DNA from: Streptomyces sp. NRRL F-5727
GTDB lineage: Bacteria > Actinomycetota > Actinomycetes > Streptomycetales > Streptomycetaceae
Length of the DNA: 64,000 nt
Direction of reading: 5' to 3'
Assembly (NCBI RefSeq): GCF_000719555.1
Contig: NZ_JOGX01000001.1
Location: 62,001 to 126,000, forward strand
A program made the position numbers and the translations under genes. Within the stretch, counting starts at the first letter, position 1; every line of letters begins with the position of its first letter. A model generated the notes under the pieces. The model ran no database searches, was not told the DNA's origin, and saw only the letters and a program-made list of their open reading frames with translations. Shown piece after piece: positions 41,090-50,330 of the stretch.

Positions 41090-42565
41090 TCAGCACTTCA
41101 CCCAGTAGCCCGGGGAGGTCTCCTTGACGGTGCTGGAGACTCCGAGGCTCCACAGGCCGAGGCTCTGGCCGGAGCCGTTGGCGTAGGCGTAGCCACCGGA
41201 CTGGTGGGCGCGGCCGGCCTGGGTGTGGGCGTAGTTGGTGGCGGTCACGCACACCGCCGTGGTGCCCGTGGTGGTGGCGTTCACCGCGCCGGAGCGGGCG
41301 CCGACCGCGCCGGCGGAGTCCACGGCGGCGACCGTGTAGCCGTACGTCCTGCCGGCGGTCAGGCCGGAGTCCGTGAAGGCGGTGGCGGTGACGGGGGCGC
41401 TGGTCACCTTCGTGCCGTCGCGGTACACGTGGTACGAGGCCGCGCCGGGGACCGCGCTCCAGGACAGGGAGGCGGTGGTGTCCGTGGTGGCCGTGACGCT
41501 CAGGCCGGTGGGGGCGGGGAGCGGGCTCGGGGGGCTGGTGGTGCCGGCGGCGCCGAGGGCCTTGGCCATGTTCATCACGGCCGTCATCTGCGGGCCGCTC
41601 TTCTGGGCGTAGTCGGCGGACTTGTATCCCCACCAGTCCCAGCAGCCGCGGGGGTTGCCGGACATGGTGGTCGCCTGCGGGTACAGGACGATCATGTCGT
41701 TGGTGTCGGCGTACTCGTTGAGGTACGCCTTGTCCATGAGCGCGTTGCCGACCAGGCCGAAGTACTGGTAGCAGCCGTGGAGGGTGACCATCAGCCTGCA
41801 GGAGGCGCCGCTCTGGCAGGACTGCGGGACGTAGGCGAAGCCCTCGTTCCCCATGCTGATCGCGCCGGGGCTGCCGCCGGGCGTGTACGTGCTCTGGTCG
41901 AACCGGACCAGCTTTCCGGTCAGGGCGGAGGTGCTGGCGGGCTTCACGCTGCCGAAGAGGTGGGACAGCATGTCCTTCACCGGGTCGCCGCCGCAGTTGT
42001 TGACGTACGGCGAGCTGGTGGAGGTGCAGGAGTTGGGGCCGATGGGGCTGACCCAGGCGTGGCCCGAGACGGACGTGTCGTCGTACACGACGTTCGCCCC
42101 GAAGTCGCGGTAGTAGGTGGCGAGGTCGTCGTTCACGGGCGCCTTGACGGTGCTGTCGTTGGTGCCGTGGAACAGCCAGACCTTGTCCCCGGAGAGGTTG
42201 GCGACCGGGTCCACCTTGCCGGCGGCCGCCCGGTCCCGGGTCACCTGCTCAAGCTGGGCGGGGGTCTTGCGTGCCTGGAAGGTGTCCATGCACGCGTACA
42301 GGGCCGTGTTGAGGTTGTTCTGGGCGCAGTCGTACGGGCCCGCCGAGAAGATGCCGGCGCCCTGGATCACGTCGGAGTAGGCGACGTGCATCTGGTTGGC
42401 CATGAACCCGCCGGACGAGAGCCCGCTCACGTACGTGGAGCTGATGTCGTACCGCTGCAGCGAGCCCGCGGTCGGTGCCGGCACGGCCGCCGTCGCTCCG
42501 CCGGCCGTCGACGCGGCGATGCCGACGGCCGCCAGAGCGGCGACAAGGATCTTCCTGATCTTCAT
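41090..42565 (-). CDS. Secreted PHB-depolymerase-like enzyme with FnIII and substrate-binding domain
   Basis: This 491-residue protein starts at ATG 42565. A Sec signal (residues ~1-27, MKIRKILVAALAAVGIAAST) leads into an extracellular short-chain PHA depolymerase domain (~30-340). The domain has the nucleophile STYVSGLSSGGFMANQ, LFHGTNDSTV (acid), and HGCYQYFG with MIVLYPQATT. A fibronectin III module (~350-435, APTGLSVTATTDTTASLSWS) and a C-terminal Cys-flanked binding domain (~440-491, CVTATNYAHTQAGRAHQSGG) follow. It would degrade extracellular polyhydroxybutyrate granules or similar polyesters. It is monocistronic. Confidence 0.9.
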   Translation of the reverse strand: MKIRKILVAALAAVGIAASTAGGATAAVPAPTAGSLQRYDISSTYVSGLSSGGFMANQMHVAYSDVIQGAGIFSAGPYDCAQNNLNTALYACMDTFQARKTPAQLEQVTRDRAAAGKVDPVANLSGDKVWLFHGTNDSTVKAPVNDDLATYYRDFGANVVYDDTSVSGHAWVSPIGPNSCTSTSSPYVNNCGGDPVKDMLSHLFGSVKPASTSALTGKLVRFDQSTYTPGGSPGAISMGNEGFAYVPQSCQSGASCRLMVTLHGCYQYFGLVGNALMDKAYLNEYADTNDMIVLYPQATTMSGNPRGCWDWWGYKSADYAQKSGPQMTAVMNMAKALGAAGTTSPPSPLPAPTGLSVTATTDTTASLSWSAVPGAASYHVYRDGTKVTSAPVTATAFTDSGLTAGRTYGYTVAAVDSAGAVGARSGAVNATTTGTTAVCVTATNYAHTQAGRAHQSGGYAYANGSGQSLGLWSLGVSSTVKETSPGYWVKC

Positions 42566-42742
42566 TTCGCATCTCCAGATGGGGGTGAGATGCGGACATC
42601 CTGATGAACGGCGGGGATCCGCGCCCACATGTCGTCCCACCACATCCGCGGACGCAGGTGTGGCGCGCCTTGCCATAGAAGCGGAAGGTGCAGACCCGCA
42701 TCCTGTGGTGATCGGCGGACCGGCCGGTGACGTCGCCGGCTC

Positions 42743-44086
42743 CTACCGTTCGACCCTCACCTGCAGGGGCGCGCGGAACGACAGCAGGCCGAGCATGGGC
42801 GGCTGCGCCGACGCGTCCGCCGGCCGGACGCCGGGCAGGCGGCGCGCCGCCGCCCGCAGGGCGACCGCCGCCTCCGTACGGGCCAGTGTGGCACCGGGGC
42901 AGAGGTGCCGGCCGGCGCCGAACGCCAGGTGCCTGCGGGCGTTCCCGCGTCCCGGGCACATGCGCGCCGGGTCCGGGAAGAGCTCCGGGTCGGAGCCGCT
43001 GCCCATGAGCATCAGCAGCACGTGCGCGCCCGCCGGCAGCTCCATGCCGCCCAGGCGGGTCGGTCGGGCGGTCACCCTGCGCCAGGTGGTCACGGGCGGC
43101 TCACGGCGCAGCACCTCCTCCACCCACGCCTCGGCCAGGCCCGGTTCGGCCGCCGCGCGCGGCCAGACGCCGGGCTCGGCGAGTGCACTGCGGAGCACGG
43201 TCGCGAGGAGCTGGCCGGTGGTGGACTGGCCGGCGACGAACACGAAGAAGCAGGCGGCCACCGCCGTGTCGACGTCCAGGGGCGTGCCGTCGGGCAGCCG
43301 GTGGGCGGCGAGCGCCGCGACGAACGAGCCGGGCGGCGCGGTGTCGCCGCGGACGGTGGCGGCGAGCCACTGGTGGAACTCGGCGACGAGCTCGGCCAGC
43401 TCCAGCTGCCGTGCGGGCGTGGGCCTGCCCCAGAACAGCTCCAGGGAGGCGTCGCTCCAGGCGATCAGGGTGGCGGGGTCGACGCCGTGGATGCCGAGGA
43501 GCTCCATCAGCACCCGGCAGGGCAGGATCTGCGCGAAGGAGCCGAAGAGGTCGAGGTCGGGGTCGGGGTCGGCGGAGTCCGTGGCGCCTGCGGTGAGTTC
43601 GTCGAGCAGTTCCCGGGCGATGCGCTCGATCGCCGGTACGGCGGCGGCGACGCTCCGCGGGTCGAAGAACCGCGCCACCACCCGGCGCAGTCCCGGGTGG
43701 CTCGGGGTCCCGTTGTTGGCGAGCGCGGGCGGCAGCCGGAAGCCGGCCCGGACGAGGATCCGCATCACGGCGACGGGCAGCGGGGTGACCGCGCTCTGGG
43801 CGTTGTCCGGGAGGTACGTGTCCGTGTCGAGCAGGACGTGCCGGATGTCCTGGTGGCGGCTGACGAGCCACAGCCCGGTGGCGGGGTCGTGGTGCACGGG
43901 CGCCTCGGACCGCAGCCGGTCCAGCCACGGGTGGGGGTCGCGTACGAAGGAGTCACCGAACAGGTCGAGCAGCTCCAGCGGGAGCCCCAGCGGGTCTGCG
44001 GTGCCGGCCCCCGCGGGCTCGGCCACCGGGCCGTGAGCGGACGGTGCCGCGCCGTTTTCGCGGCCGTCCGCCGCCCTGAACATCAC
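42743..44086 (-). CDS. Cytochrome P450
   Basis: This 447-residue bacterial class I P450 has the heme loop FGAGRHLCPGATLA with heme-ligand C396, K-helix EVLR (E324-R327) and the I-helix sequence FVFVAGQSTTGQL. In the I-helix the usual acid-Thr pair is Gln-Ser-Thr, which may affect oxygen activation. There is no ferredoxin or reductase gene nearby, so it must use electron carriers from elsewhere. The PaaX-type gene upstream points the same way but is 80 bases off. The substrate cannot be told. A second Met one codon later is an equal start. Confidence 0.9.
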   Translation of the reverse strand: MMFRAADGRENGAAPSAHGPVAEPAGAGTADPLGLPLELLDLFGDSFVRDPHPWLDRLRSEAPVHHDPATGLWLVSRHQDIRHVLLDTDTYLPDNAQSAVTPLPVAVMRILVRAGFRLPPALANNGTPSHPGLRRVVARFFDPRSVAAAVPAIERIARELLDELTAGATDSADPDPDLDLFGSFAQILPCRVLMELLGIHGVDPATLIAWSDASLELFWGRPTPARQLELAELVAEFHQWLAATVRGDTAPPGSFVAALAAHRLPDGTPLDVDTAVAACFFVFVAGQSTTGQLLATVLRSALAEPGVWPRAAAEPGLAEAWVEEVLRREPPVTTWRRVTARPTRLGGMELPAGAHVLLMLMGSGSDPELFPDPARMCPGRGNARRHLAFGAGRHLCPGATLARTEAAVALRAAARRLPGVRPADASAQPPMLGLLSFRAPLQVRVER

Positions 44087-44166
44087 CGCCGGAAGCTAAC
44101 ACGGCCGGCGCGGGGGCTCCGCCAGGTGTGCGCGGCATCACGTCGCCCGCCCCTCACGGCCGTCCC

Positions 44167-45009
44167 TCAGTGAAGCCGGGTGGTCTCCAGGAGCTCGCGT
44201 GCCATCGTCCGGGCGGGTCCCTCCGTCTGTTCGGCGACGCGGCGGAAGGTCTCCTCGGCCGCTCGGGCGGGCCAGCCGGGTGGGAGGTGGCGGGCGGGGA
44301 GGCGGGGGTCCGTGCGGATGGTCCAGAGCCATTCGTTGACGAGCCGCAGGCGGGTGGCGAGGGGGTCGTCGCCGGGGCCGGTGCCGGGGTGGGCGGTCCA
44401 GCGGGCGTCGAAGGCGGCGTAGCGGCCGGCGATGGACGGCAGGTCCCAGGTGTCGCGGATCATCTGCTCGACGTCGGTGAACTCGGCCGCCTCGGCGTGG
44501 AAGACCTTGACGTGCGCCGAGAGACCGAGGTCCTCGACCGTCGCGGCGACGTCGACCCGCCCGGGGGCGATCCACAGTCCGCTGTACAGCGCGCCGAAGC
44601 CGGACCAGGCGAGGCGTGAGCGCAGGTCGTGGCGCTCGCGTCGCCAGGAGTCGGGGAGGGAGAAGCCGAGCAGGGTCCAGGTGCCGTCCCAGTCGTCGTT
44701 GACGGCGCTCTGCTGCCAGATGCGGGTCCGTCCGTCGTCCAGGACGCGCCGCGCTTGCGGGGTCAGGCCGAAGAACATCTTGCGGCCCTCGCGCCGGCGG
44801 AGCAGGAGGCCGCGGCTGACCATGCGCGTGAGGGTGGAGCGTACGGCCGGCTCACCGATCCCCACCCGGCCGAGGACGTCGATGACGCTGCCCGAGGAGA
44901 CGCCCACTTCGCCCTCCTCCAGCACGTGGTTGCCGAAGAAGGCGAGCATGACCGACTGGGGCCGCTGCTGCGGCCCCTCCGACGTCTCCCGCCCGGCGTC
45001 GTCCTCCAC
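44167..45009 (-). CDS. PaaX-family transcriptional repressor
   Basis: This 280-residue protein starts at ATG 45009. It has an N-terminal winged helix (SVMLAFFGNHVLEEGEVGVS, then EPAVRSTLTRMVSRGLLLRR), the PaaX core (WDGTWTLLGFSLPDSWRRER, WIAPGRVD) and a C-terminal helical part (LRLVNEWLWTIRTDPRLPAR). PaaX repressors typically answer phenylacetyl-CoA-type acyl-CoA ligands. No phenylacetate genes are in view; the P450 downstream in the same direction is the nearest possible target. Confidence 0.88.
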   Translation of the reverse strand: MEDDAGRETSEGPQQRPQSVMLAFFGNHVLEEGEVGVSSGSVIDVLGRVGIGEPAVRSTLTRMVSRGLLLRRREGRKMFFGLTPQARRVLDDGRTRIWQQSAVNDDWDGTWTLLGFSLPDSWRRERHDLRSRLAWSGFGALYSGLWIAPGRVDVAATVEDLGLSAHVKVFHAEAAEFTDVEQMIRDTWDLPSIAGRYAAFDARWTAHPGTGPGDDPLATRLRLVNEWLWTIRTDPRLPARHLPPGWPARAAEETFRRVAEQTEGPARTMARELLETTRLH

Positions 45010-45327
45010 GCGGGCAAGAATACGACTGCGCGCCGGGCGGCCGATCCCGGCGTACGGGAGCGGGACGGGGAGCCGTTCGTCTCGGGCTCGCCGGCGCCGG
45101 AGAAGTCACCTGGCCTGAAATGTTTCATTAAGCCCGCCAGGAAGCAGACCCCGCCTACCCCGCCCGGCCTAGGGCCTGTGTTCGCCATATCGCACCCCTA
45201 AGGCACCCCTGCGGCGAGGCGACGGCGATTGAAGTGCGTGAAGGTGCGGTCGCCCAGGGCTGTTCACAGCCGCATGAGACGGTTCGGCAAGGCGGCCGCG
45301 GGCGCCGCCGTCATCCTGTCCGGCGCC
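45010..45327. other. Intergenic region with an upstream operator-like palindrome
   Basis: These ~320 bases before the rhamnose promoter hold no convincing gene. TGAAATGTTTCA at 45116-45127 has inverted arms TGAAA/TTTCA, similar to LacI-family operators and to the site at 45368. It could be a second, distal binding site for the same regulator. Confidence 0.35.
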
Positions 45328-45379
45328 TTGACGGGGCACGTGCCTGGGGTTAGCTTCCTCCTCGGAATGAATCGATTCA
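45328..45379 (+). promoter_or_regulatory. Rhamnose operon promoter with LacI-type operator
   Basis: TTGACG (45328-45333) and TAGCTT (45351-45356) are 17 bases apart, a good SigA promoter. TGAATCGATTCA (45368-45379) is a perfect 12-bp palindrome just beyond the expected start of transcription, where a LacI-family repressor would block elongation. It lies 73 bases before rhaI. No LacI gene is in this window. Confidence 0.6.
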
Positions 45380-45451
45380 CTCACTCGATCGTCTCCGCGC
45401 TCACCGCCCCGCCCACGGGCCCCGCCCTCCCCGTCAATCCCGAGGTGACCC

Positions 45452-46618
45452 ATGCCTGACACCGCCGCCGTGAAGGCCGCACTCGCCGGCCAGCGGATCG
45501 AGACACCCTCCTGGGGTTACGGAAACTCCGGCACCCGGTTCAAGGTGTTCGCGCAGGCGGGCGTGCCCCGGGATCCGTACGAGAAGCTGGACGACGCCGC
45601 CCGCGTGCACGAGTTCACCGGGGTCGCGCCCAGGGTGTCGCTGCACATCCCGTGGGACAGGGTCGACGACTACGCGGTGCTGAGCACGTACGCGAAGGAC
45701 CGCGGCCTGGAGCTGGGCGCGATCAACTCCAACACCTTCCAGGACGACGCCTATAAGCTCGGCAGCGTCTGCCACCCGGACCCGAAGGCGCGCCGCAAGG
45801 CCGTCGACCACCTCCTGGAGTGCGTCGACATCATGGACGCAACGGGTTCGGCCGACCTGAAGCTGTGGTTCGCCGACGGCACCAACTACCCCGGCCAGGA
45901 CGACGTCGTGGCCCGGCAGGACCGGCTGGCGGAGGCGCTGGCCGAGGTGTACGAGCGGCTCGGCGACGACCAGCGGATGCTGCTCGAGTACAAGTTCTTC
46001 GAGCCGGCCTTCTACACCACCGACGTGCCGGACTGGGGGACCGCGTACGCCCACTGCCTCACGCTCGGCCCGAAGGCGCAGGTCGTCGTGGACACCGGCC
46101 ACCACGCGCCGGGCACCAACATCGAGTTCATCGTGGCCTTCCTGCTGCGGGAGGGGAAGCTCGGCGGCTTCGACTTCAACTCGCGCTTCTACGCCGACGA
46201 CGACCTGATGGTCGGCTCGGCCGATCCCTTCCAGCTCTTCCGGATCATGCACGAGGTCGCCAAGAACGGCGGTCTGGACCGGGCCGCGAACGTGGCCTTC
46301 ATGCTCGACCAGTGCCACAACATCGAGGCCAAGATCCCCGCCGTCATCCGGTCCGTGATGAACGTCCAGGAGGCAACCGCCAAGGCCCTCCTCGTCGACC
46401 TCGACGCCCTCACCGCCGCGCAGGCCGCCGGTGACGTCCTCGCCGCCAACGCGGTCCTGATGGACGCCTACGACACCGACGTACGACCCCTGCTGCGCGA
46501 GGTGCGCGAGGAGCAGGGCCTGCACCCCGACCCGGTGGCCGCGTACGCCGCCTCCGGATGGCAGGACCGGATCGCCGCCGAGCGCGTCGGCGGCGAGCAG
46601 GCCGGCTGGGGCGCCTGA
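45452..46618 (+). CDS. rhaI: L-rhamnose isomerase
   Basis: This 388-residue isomerase starts at ATG 45452. It belongs to the actinobacterial/Bacillus-type RhaI group: a TIM barrel with SWGYGNSGTRFKVFAQAGVP at the N-terminus, SLHIPWDRVDDY, and metal-ligand regions LLEYKFFEPAFY, VVDTGHHAPGTNIEF and GFDFNSRFYADDDLMVG. It converts L-rhamnose to L-rhamnulose. It is the first gene of a six-gene run (rhaI, aldolase/dehydrogenase, rhaB, lutABC). No rhamnose transporter is seen here. Confidence 0.94.
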   Translation: MPDTAAVKAALAGQRIETPSWGYGNSGTRFKVFAQAGVPRDPYEKLDDAARVHEFTGVAPRVSLHIPWDRVDDYAVLSTYAKDRGLELGAINSNTFQDDAYKLGSVCHPDPKARRKAVDHLLECVDIMDATGSADLKLWFADGTNYPGQDDVVARQDRLAEALAEVYERLGDDQRMLLEYKFFEPAFYTTDVPDWGTAYAHCLTLGPKAQVVVDTGHHAPGTNIEFIVAFLLREGKLGGFDFNSRFYADDDLMVGSADPFQLFRIMHEVAKNGGLDRAANVAFMLDQCHNIEAKIPAVIRSVMNVQEATAKALLVDLDALTAAQAAGDVLAANAVLMDAYDTDVRPLLREVREEQGLHPDPVAAYAASGWQDRIAAERVGGEQAGWGA

Positions 46619-46679
46619 CCGCCCCGGGCCTCCCGCGAGTCCCCCTCTTCCGCCCGGACAACCAAGAGGAACCGTCACC

Positions 46680-48719
46680 ATGACCTCCCACCCCGCCGTC
46701 GACGCGCTGATCGGGCGCTCGAACCGTCTCGGATCCGACCCCCGCAACACCAACTACGCCGGCGGCAACACCTCCGCCAAGGGCTCCACCACCGACCCGG
46801 TCACCGGCGGCGACGTGGACCTGCTGTGGGTCAAGGGCTCGGGCGGCGACCTCGGCACCCTCACCGAGGACGGCCTCGCCGTGCTGCGGCTCGACCGCCT
46901 GCACGCCCTCAAGGCCGGCTACCCGGGGGTGGAGCGCGAGGACGAGATGGTCGCCGCGTTCGACCACTGCCTGTACGGCAAGGGCGGCGCCGCCCCGTCG
47001 ATCGACACCGCCATGCACGGCCTGGTGGACGCGGCCCACGTCGACCACCTGCACCCCGACTCCGGCATCGCCCTCGCCTGCGCGGCCGACGGCGAGAAGC
47101 TGACCGCCGAGTGCTTCGGCGACACCGTCGTCTGGGTGCCGTGGCGCCGCCCCGGCTTCCAGCTCGGCCTGGACATCGCCGCCGTCAAGGAGGCGAACCC
47201 GCGGGCCGTCGGCTGCATCCTCGGGGGGCACGGGATCACCGCCTGGGGCGACACCTCGGAGGAGTGCGAGCGCAACGCGCTGCACATCATCCGCACCGCC
47301 GAGACCTTCCTCGCCGAGCGAGGCCGTCCCGAGCCGTTCGGCCCCGTGGTCGAGGGGTACGCGCCCCTGCCCGAGGAGGAGCGCCGGGAGCGGGCCGCCG
47401 CCCTGGCCCCGCACGTCCGGGCGATCGCGTCCCAGGACCGGCCGCAGGTGGGCCACTTCACCGACACGGACGTGGTCCTGGACTTCGTCTCCCGCGCCGA
47501 GCACCCGCGGCTCGCGGCCCTGGGCACGTCCTGCCCCGACCACTTCCTGCGCACCAAGGTCCGCCCGCTGGTCCTGGACCTGCCGGCCGGCGCTCCGCTG
47601 GACGACGCCGTGGCCCGGCTGAAGGAGCTGCACGCCGGGTACCGCGAGGAGTACGCGGCGTACTACGCCCGTCACGCCACCGCCGACTCCCCCGCGATGC
47701 GCGGCGCGGACCCCGCGATCGTGCTGGTCCCCGGCGTCGGCATGTTCTCCTTCGGCAAAGATAAACAGACGGCCCGCGTGGCCGGCGAGTTCTACGTCAA
47801 CGCCGTCAACGTGATGCGCGGCGCCGAGGCGGTGTCGACGTACGCCCCCATCGAGGAGTCGGAGAAGTTCCGCATCGAGTACTGGGAGCTGGAGGAGGCG
47901 AAGCTGCGGCGGATGCCGAAGCCGAAGCCGCTCGCCACCCGGGTGGCCCTGGTCACCGGCGCCGGCTCGGGCATCGGCAAGGCCATCGCCCACCGGCTGG
48001 TCGCGGAGGGCGCCTGCGTCGTCGTCGCCGACCTGGACGGGGACAACGCCGCCTCGGTCGCCGAGGAGCTGGGCGGTCCCGACAAGGCCGTGGCGGTCAC
48101 CGTGGACGTCACCTCCGAGCAGCAGATCGCCGCCGCGTTCCGCCAGGCCGTCCTCGCCTTCGGCGGTGTCGACCTGGTCGTCAACAACGCCGGCGTCTCC
48201 GTCTCCAAGCCGCTCCTGGAGACCACGGCCCGCGACTGGGACCTCCAGCACGCCATCATGGCCCGCGGCTCCTTCCTCGTCTCCCGCGAGGCCGCCCGGA
48301 TCATGATCGAACAGGGTCTCGGCGGCGACATCGTCTACATCGCGTCCAAGAACGCGGTCTTCGCCGGCCCGAACAACATCGCCTACTCGGCCACCAAGGC
48401 CGACCAGGCCCACCAGGTCCGCCTCCTCGCCGCCGAGCTCGGCCAGCACGGCATCCGGGTCAACGGCGTCAACCCGGACGGCGTCGTGCGCGGCTCCGGG
48501 ATCTTCGCCGCCGGCTGGGGCGCCCAGCGCGCCGCCACGTACGGCATCGAGGAGGAGAAGCTCGGCGAGTTCTACGCCCAGCGCACGCTGCTCAAGCGCG
48601 AGGTGCTGCCCGAACACGTCGCCAACGCGGTCTTCGCCCTCACCGGCGGCGACCTCACCCACACCACCGGCCTCCACGTCCCCGTCGACGCGGGCGTCGC
48701 CGCCGCCTTCCTGCGCTGA
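46680..48719 (+). CDS. Bifunctional rhamnulose-1-phosphate aldolase / lactaldehyde dehydrogenase
   Basis: The protein has 679 residues. Residues ~1-410 are a class II aldolase (metal-binding HVDHLHPDSGIALAC and GGHGITAWGDTSEE). Residues ~420-679 are a short-chain dehydrogenase with TGAGSGIGKAIAH cofactor loop, NNAGVSVSKPL and the catalytic YSATKADQ. The aldolase splits L-rhamnulose-1-phosphate to dihydroxyacetone phosphate and L-lactaldehyde; the second half oxidises the aldehyde to L-lactate with NAD. The gene follows rhaI by 61 bases with good spacing after AGAGGAAC. The lactate product explains the lut genes downstream. Confidence 0.93.
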   Translation: MTSHPAVDALIGRSNRLGSDPRNTNYAGGNTSAKGSTTDPVTGGDVDLLWVKGSGGDLGTLTEDGLAVLRLDRLHALKAGYPGVEREDEMVAAFDHCLYGKGGAAPSIDTAMHGLVDAAHVDHLHPDSGIALACAADGEKLTAECFGDTVVWVPWRRPGFQLGLDIAAVKEANPRAVGCILGGHGITAWGDTSEECERNALHIIRTAETFLAERGRPEPFGPVVEGYAPLPEEERRERAAALAPHVRAIASQDRPQVGHFTDTDVVLDFVSRAEHPRLAALGTSCPDHFLRTKVRPLVLDLPAGAPLDDAVARLKELHAGYREEYAAYYARHATADSPAMRGADPAIVLVPGVGMFSFGKDKQTARVAGEFYVNAVNVMRGAEAVSTYAPIEESEKFRIEYWELEEAKLRRMPKPKPLATRVALVTGAGSGIGKAIAHRLVAEGACVVVADLDGDNAASVAEELGGPDKAVAVTVDVTSEQQIAAAFRQAVLAFGGVDLVVNNAGVSVSKPLLETTARDWDLQHAIMARGSFLVSREAARIMIEQGLGGDIVYIASKNAVFAGPNNIAYSATKADQAHQVRLLAAELGQHGIRVNGVNPDGVVRGSGIFAAGWGAQRAATYGIEEEKLGEFYAQRTLLKREVLPEHVANAVFALTGGDLTHTTGLHVPVDAGVAAAFLR

Positions 48720-48735
48720 CGGCCCACCCCATCCG

Positions 48736-48771
48736 CCCTGACGCCGGCTCTCCGAGGGGCCGGCATCAGGG
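48736..48771 (+). terminator. Intercistronic hairpin
   Basis: CCCTGA-c-GCCGGC (48736-48748) pairs with GCCGGC-a-TCAGGG (48759-48771). It lies between the aldolase and kinase genes and could lower expression of the downstream genes or protect mRNA ends, rather than end the operon fully. Confidence 0.5.
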
Positions 48772-48830
48772 TGCACGCCCACGAGCCCCCTCATCCCGAC
48801 GCGCCAGCCGCCCCCGCGGAGGAAGCCCAC

Positions 48831-50330
48831 GTGACCACCACTCCCCCGTCCTCCGCCTTCGCGTCCGCGTTCGCCGCGGTCGATCTCGGCGCCACCAGCG
48901 GGCGCGTGATCCTCGGCCGGGTCGGCCCCGACAACCTCGACCTCACCGAGGTCCACCGCTTCCCCAACACACCCGTGCGCCTGCCCGACGGGCTGCGCTG
49001 GGACGTCCTCGCCCTCTTCCAGGGCATCCTCGACGGGCTCCGCGAGGCCGCCCGCGCCGGCGTCGTGGCCTCGATCGGCGTGGACACCTGGGCGGTGGAC
49101 TACGGGCTCCTCGACGCCGACGGCACCCTCCTCGGCCACCCGTACCACTACCGCGACGAGCGCACCGACGGCGTCGCCGAACGCGTCTGGGCCGAGGTCT
49201 CCCCCGAGGAGCTGTACGGCATCACCGGCCTCCAGCACCTCCCCTTCAACACGGTCTTCCAGCTCGCCTCCACCACCGGAACCGTCCAGCGGGACGTCGC
49301 CCGCACGCTGCTGCTCGTCCCCGACCTGCTGATCCACTGGCTGACCGGGTCGATCGGCGCGGAGGAGACCAACGCCTCCACCACCGGTCTCTTCGACGCG
49401 CGCACCGGCATCTGGTCCCAGGAGCTGCTCAACCGGCTCTCCCTCGACCCCGCCCTGTTCCCGCCGCTCCGCGCCCCCGGCGACCCGGCCGGCACCCTGC
49501 TCCCCCACGTCGCCGCCTATACCGGGCTCGATCCCCGTACGCCGGTGACGACGGTCGCCTCGCACGACACCGCCTCCGCCGTCGTCGCCGTGCCCGCCAC
49601 GAAGCCCGACTTCGCGTACATCTCCTGCGGCACCTGGTCGCTGGCCGGTCTCGAACTGGACGCCCCGGTGCTGAGCGAGGAGTCCCGGGCGGCGAACTTC
49701 ACCAACGAGCGCGGCGTCGACGGCACCGTCCGCTACCTGCGCAACATCATGGGCCTGTGGCTGCTGGAGGAGTGCCGGCGCACCTGGGACAAGGAGAACC
49801 TGCCGACCCTCCTCCCCACGCTGCTCGCCGACGCCGCACGGGCCGAAGCCCTCGCCTCCGTCATCGACCCGGACGCCCCCGAGTTCCTCGCCCCCGGGGA
49901 CATGCCCGCCCGTATCCGCGCGTACTGCGCCCGCACCGGTCAGCGCGTCCCCGGCAGTCAGGGCGCGGTCGTCCGCTGCGTCCTGGAGAGCCTGGCCCTC
50001 GCCCACCGCCGCACCCTGCGCGAGGCGGCCGGGCTCGCCGGGCGCGACATCACCCGCGTCCACCTGGTCGGCGGCGGCGCGCGCAACGACCTGCTGTGCC
50101 GGCTCACCGCCGACGCCACCGGCCTGCCCGTCGTCGCGGGCCCCACCGAGGCCACCGCGCTGGGTAACATCCTCGTCCAGGCCCGCGCCGCCGGCCTGGC
50201 CGGAGACCTCGCCGACATGCGCCGGCTCATCGCCTCCACCCAGCACCTGCGGCACTACACCCCGCGGGGTGACAGCGCCGCCTGGGACGCGGCCGCCGCC
50301 CGACTCGACTCCGCCCCGAGGAACCCCTGA
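48831..50330 (+). CDS. rhaB: Rhamnulokinase
   Basis: This 499-residue FGGY-family kinase starts at GTG 48831 after GGAGGAAG; the frame open from 48771 is not preferred. It has the N-terminal phosphate loop AVDLGATSGRVILGRV, the catalytic region IGVDTWAVDYGLLD, substrate-side segments ITGLQHLPFNTVFQLAS and the C-terminal nucleotide loop VHLVGGGARNDLLCRLTADA. It makes rhamnulose-1-phosphate for the aldolase encoded before it. Its stop overlaps the lutA start (TGATG), joining sugar and lactate steps in one transcript. Confidence 0.94.
   Translation: MTTTPPSSAFASAFAAVDLGATSGRVILGRVGPDNLDLTEVHRFPNTPVRLPDGLRWDVLALFQGILDGLREAARAGVVASIGVDTWAVDYGLLDADGTLLGHPYHYRDERTDGVAERVWAEVSPEELYGITGLQHLPFNTVFQLASTTGTVQRDVARTLLLVPDLLIHWLTGSIGAEETNASTTGLFDARTGIWSQELLNRLSLDPALFPPLRAPGDPAGTLLPHVAAYTGLDPRTPVTTVASHDTASAVVAVPATKPDFAYISCGTWSLAGLELDAPVLSEESRAANFTNERGVDGTVRYLRNIMGLWLLEECRRTWDKENLPTLLPTLLADAARAEALASVIDPDAPEFLAPGDMPARIRAYCARTGQRVPGSQGAVVRCVLESLALAHRRTLREAAGLAGRDITRVHLVGGGARNDLLCRLTADATGLPVVAGPTEATALGNILVQARAAGLAGDLADMRRLIASTQHLRHYTPRGDSAAWDAAAARLDSAPRNP

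Noticed and set aside
45229..45459. 76-aa frame with a hydrophobic stretch before rhaI
   Set aside because: It covers the promoter, operator and ribosome site of the rhamnose operon and lacks its own ribosome site.
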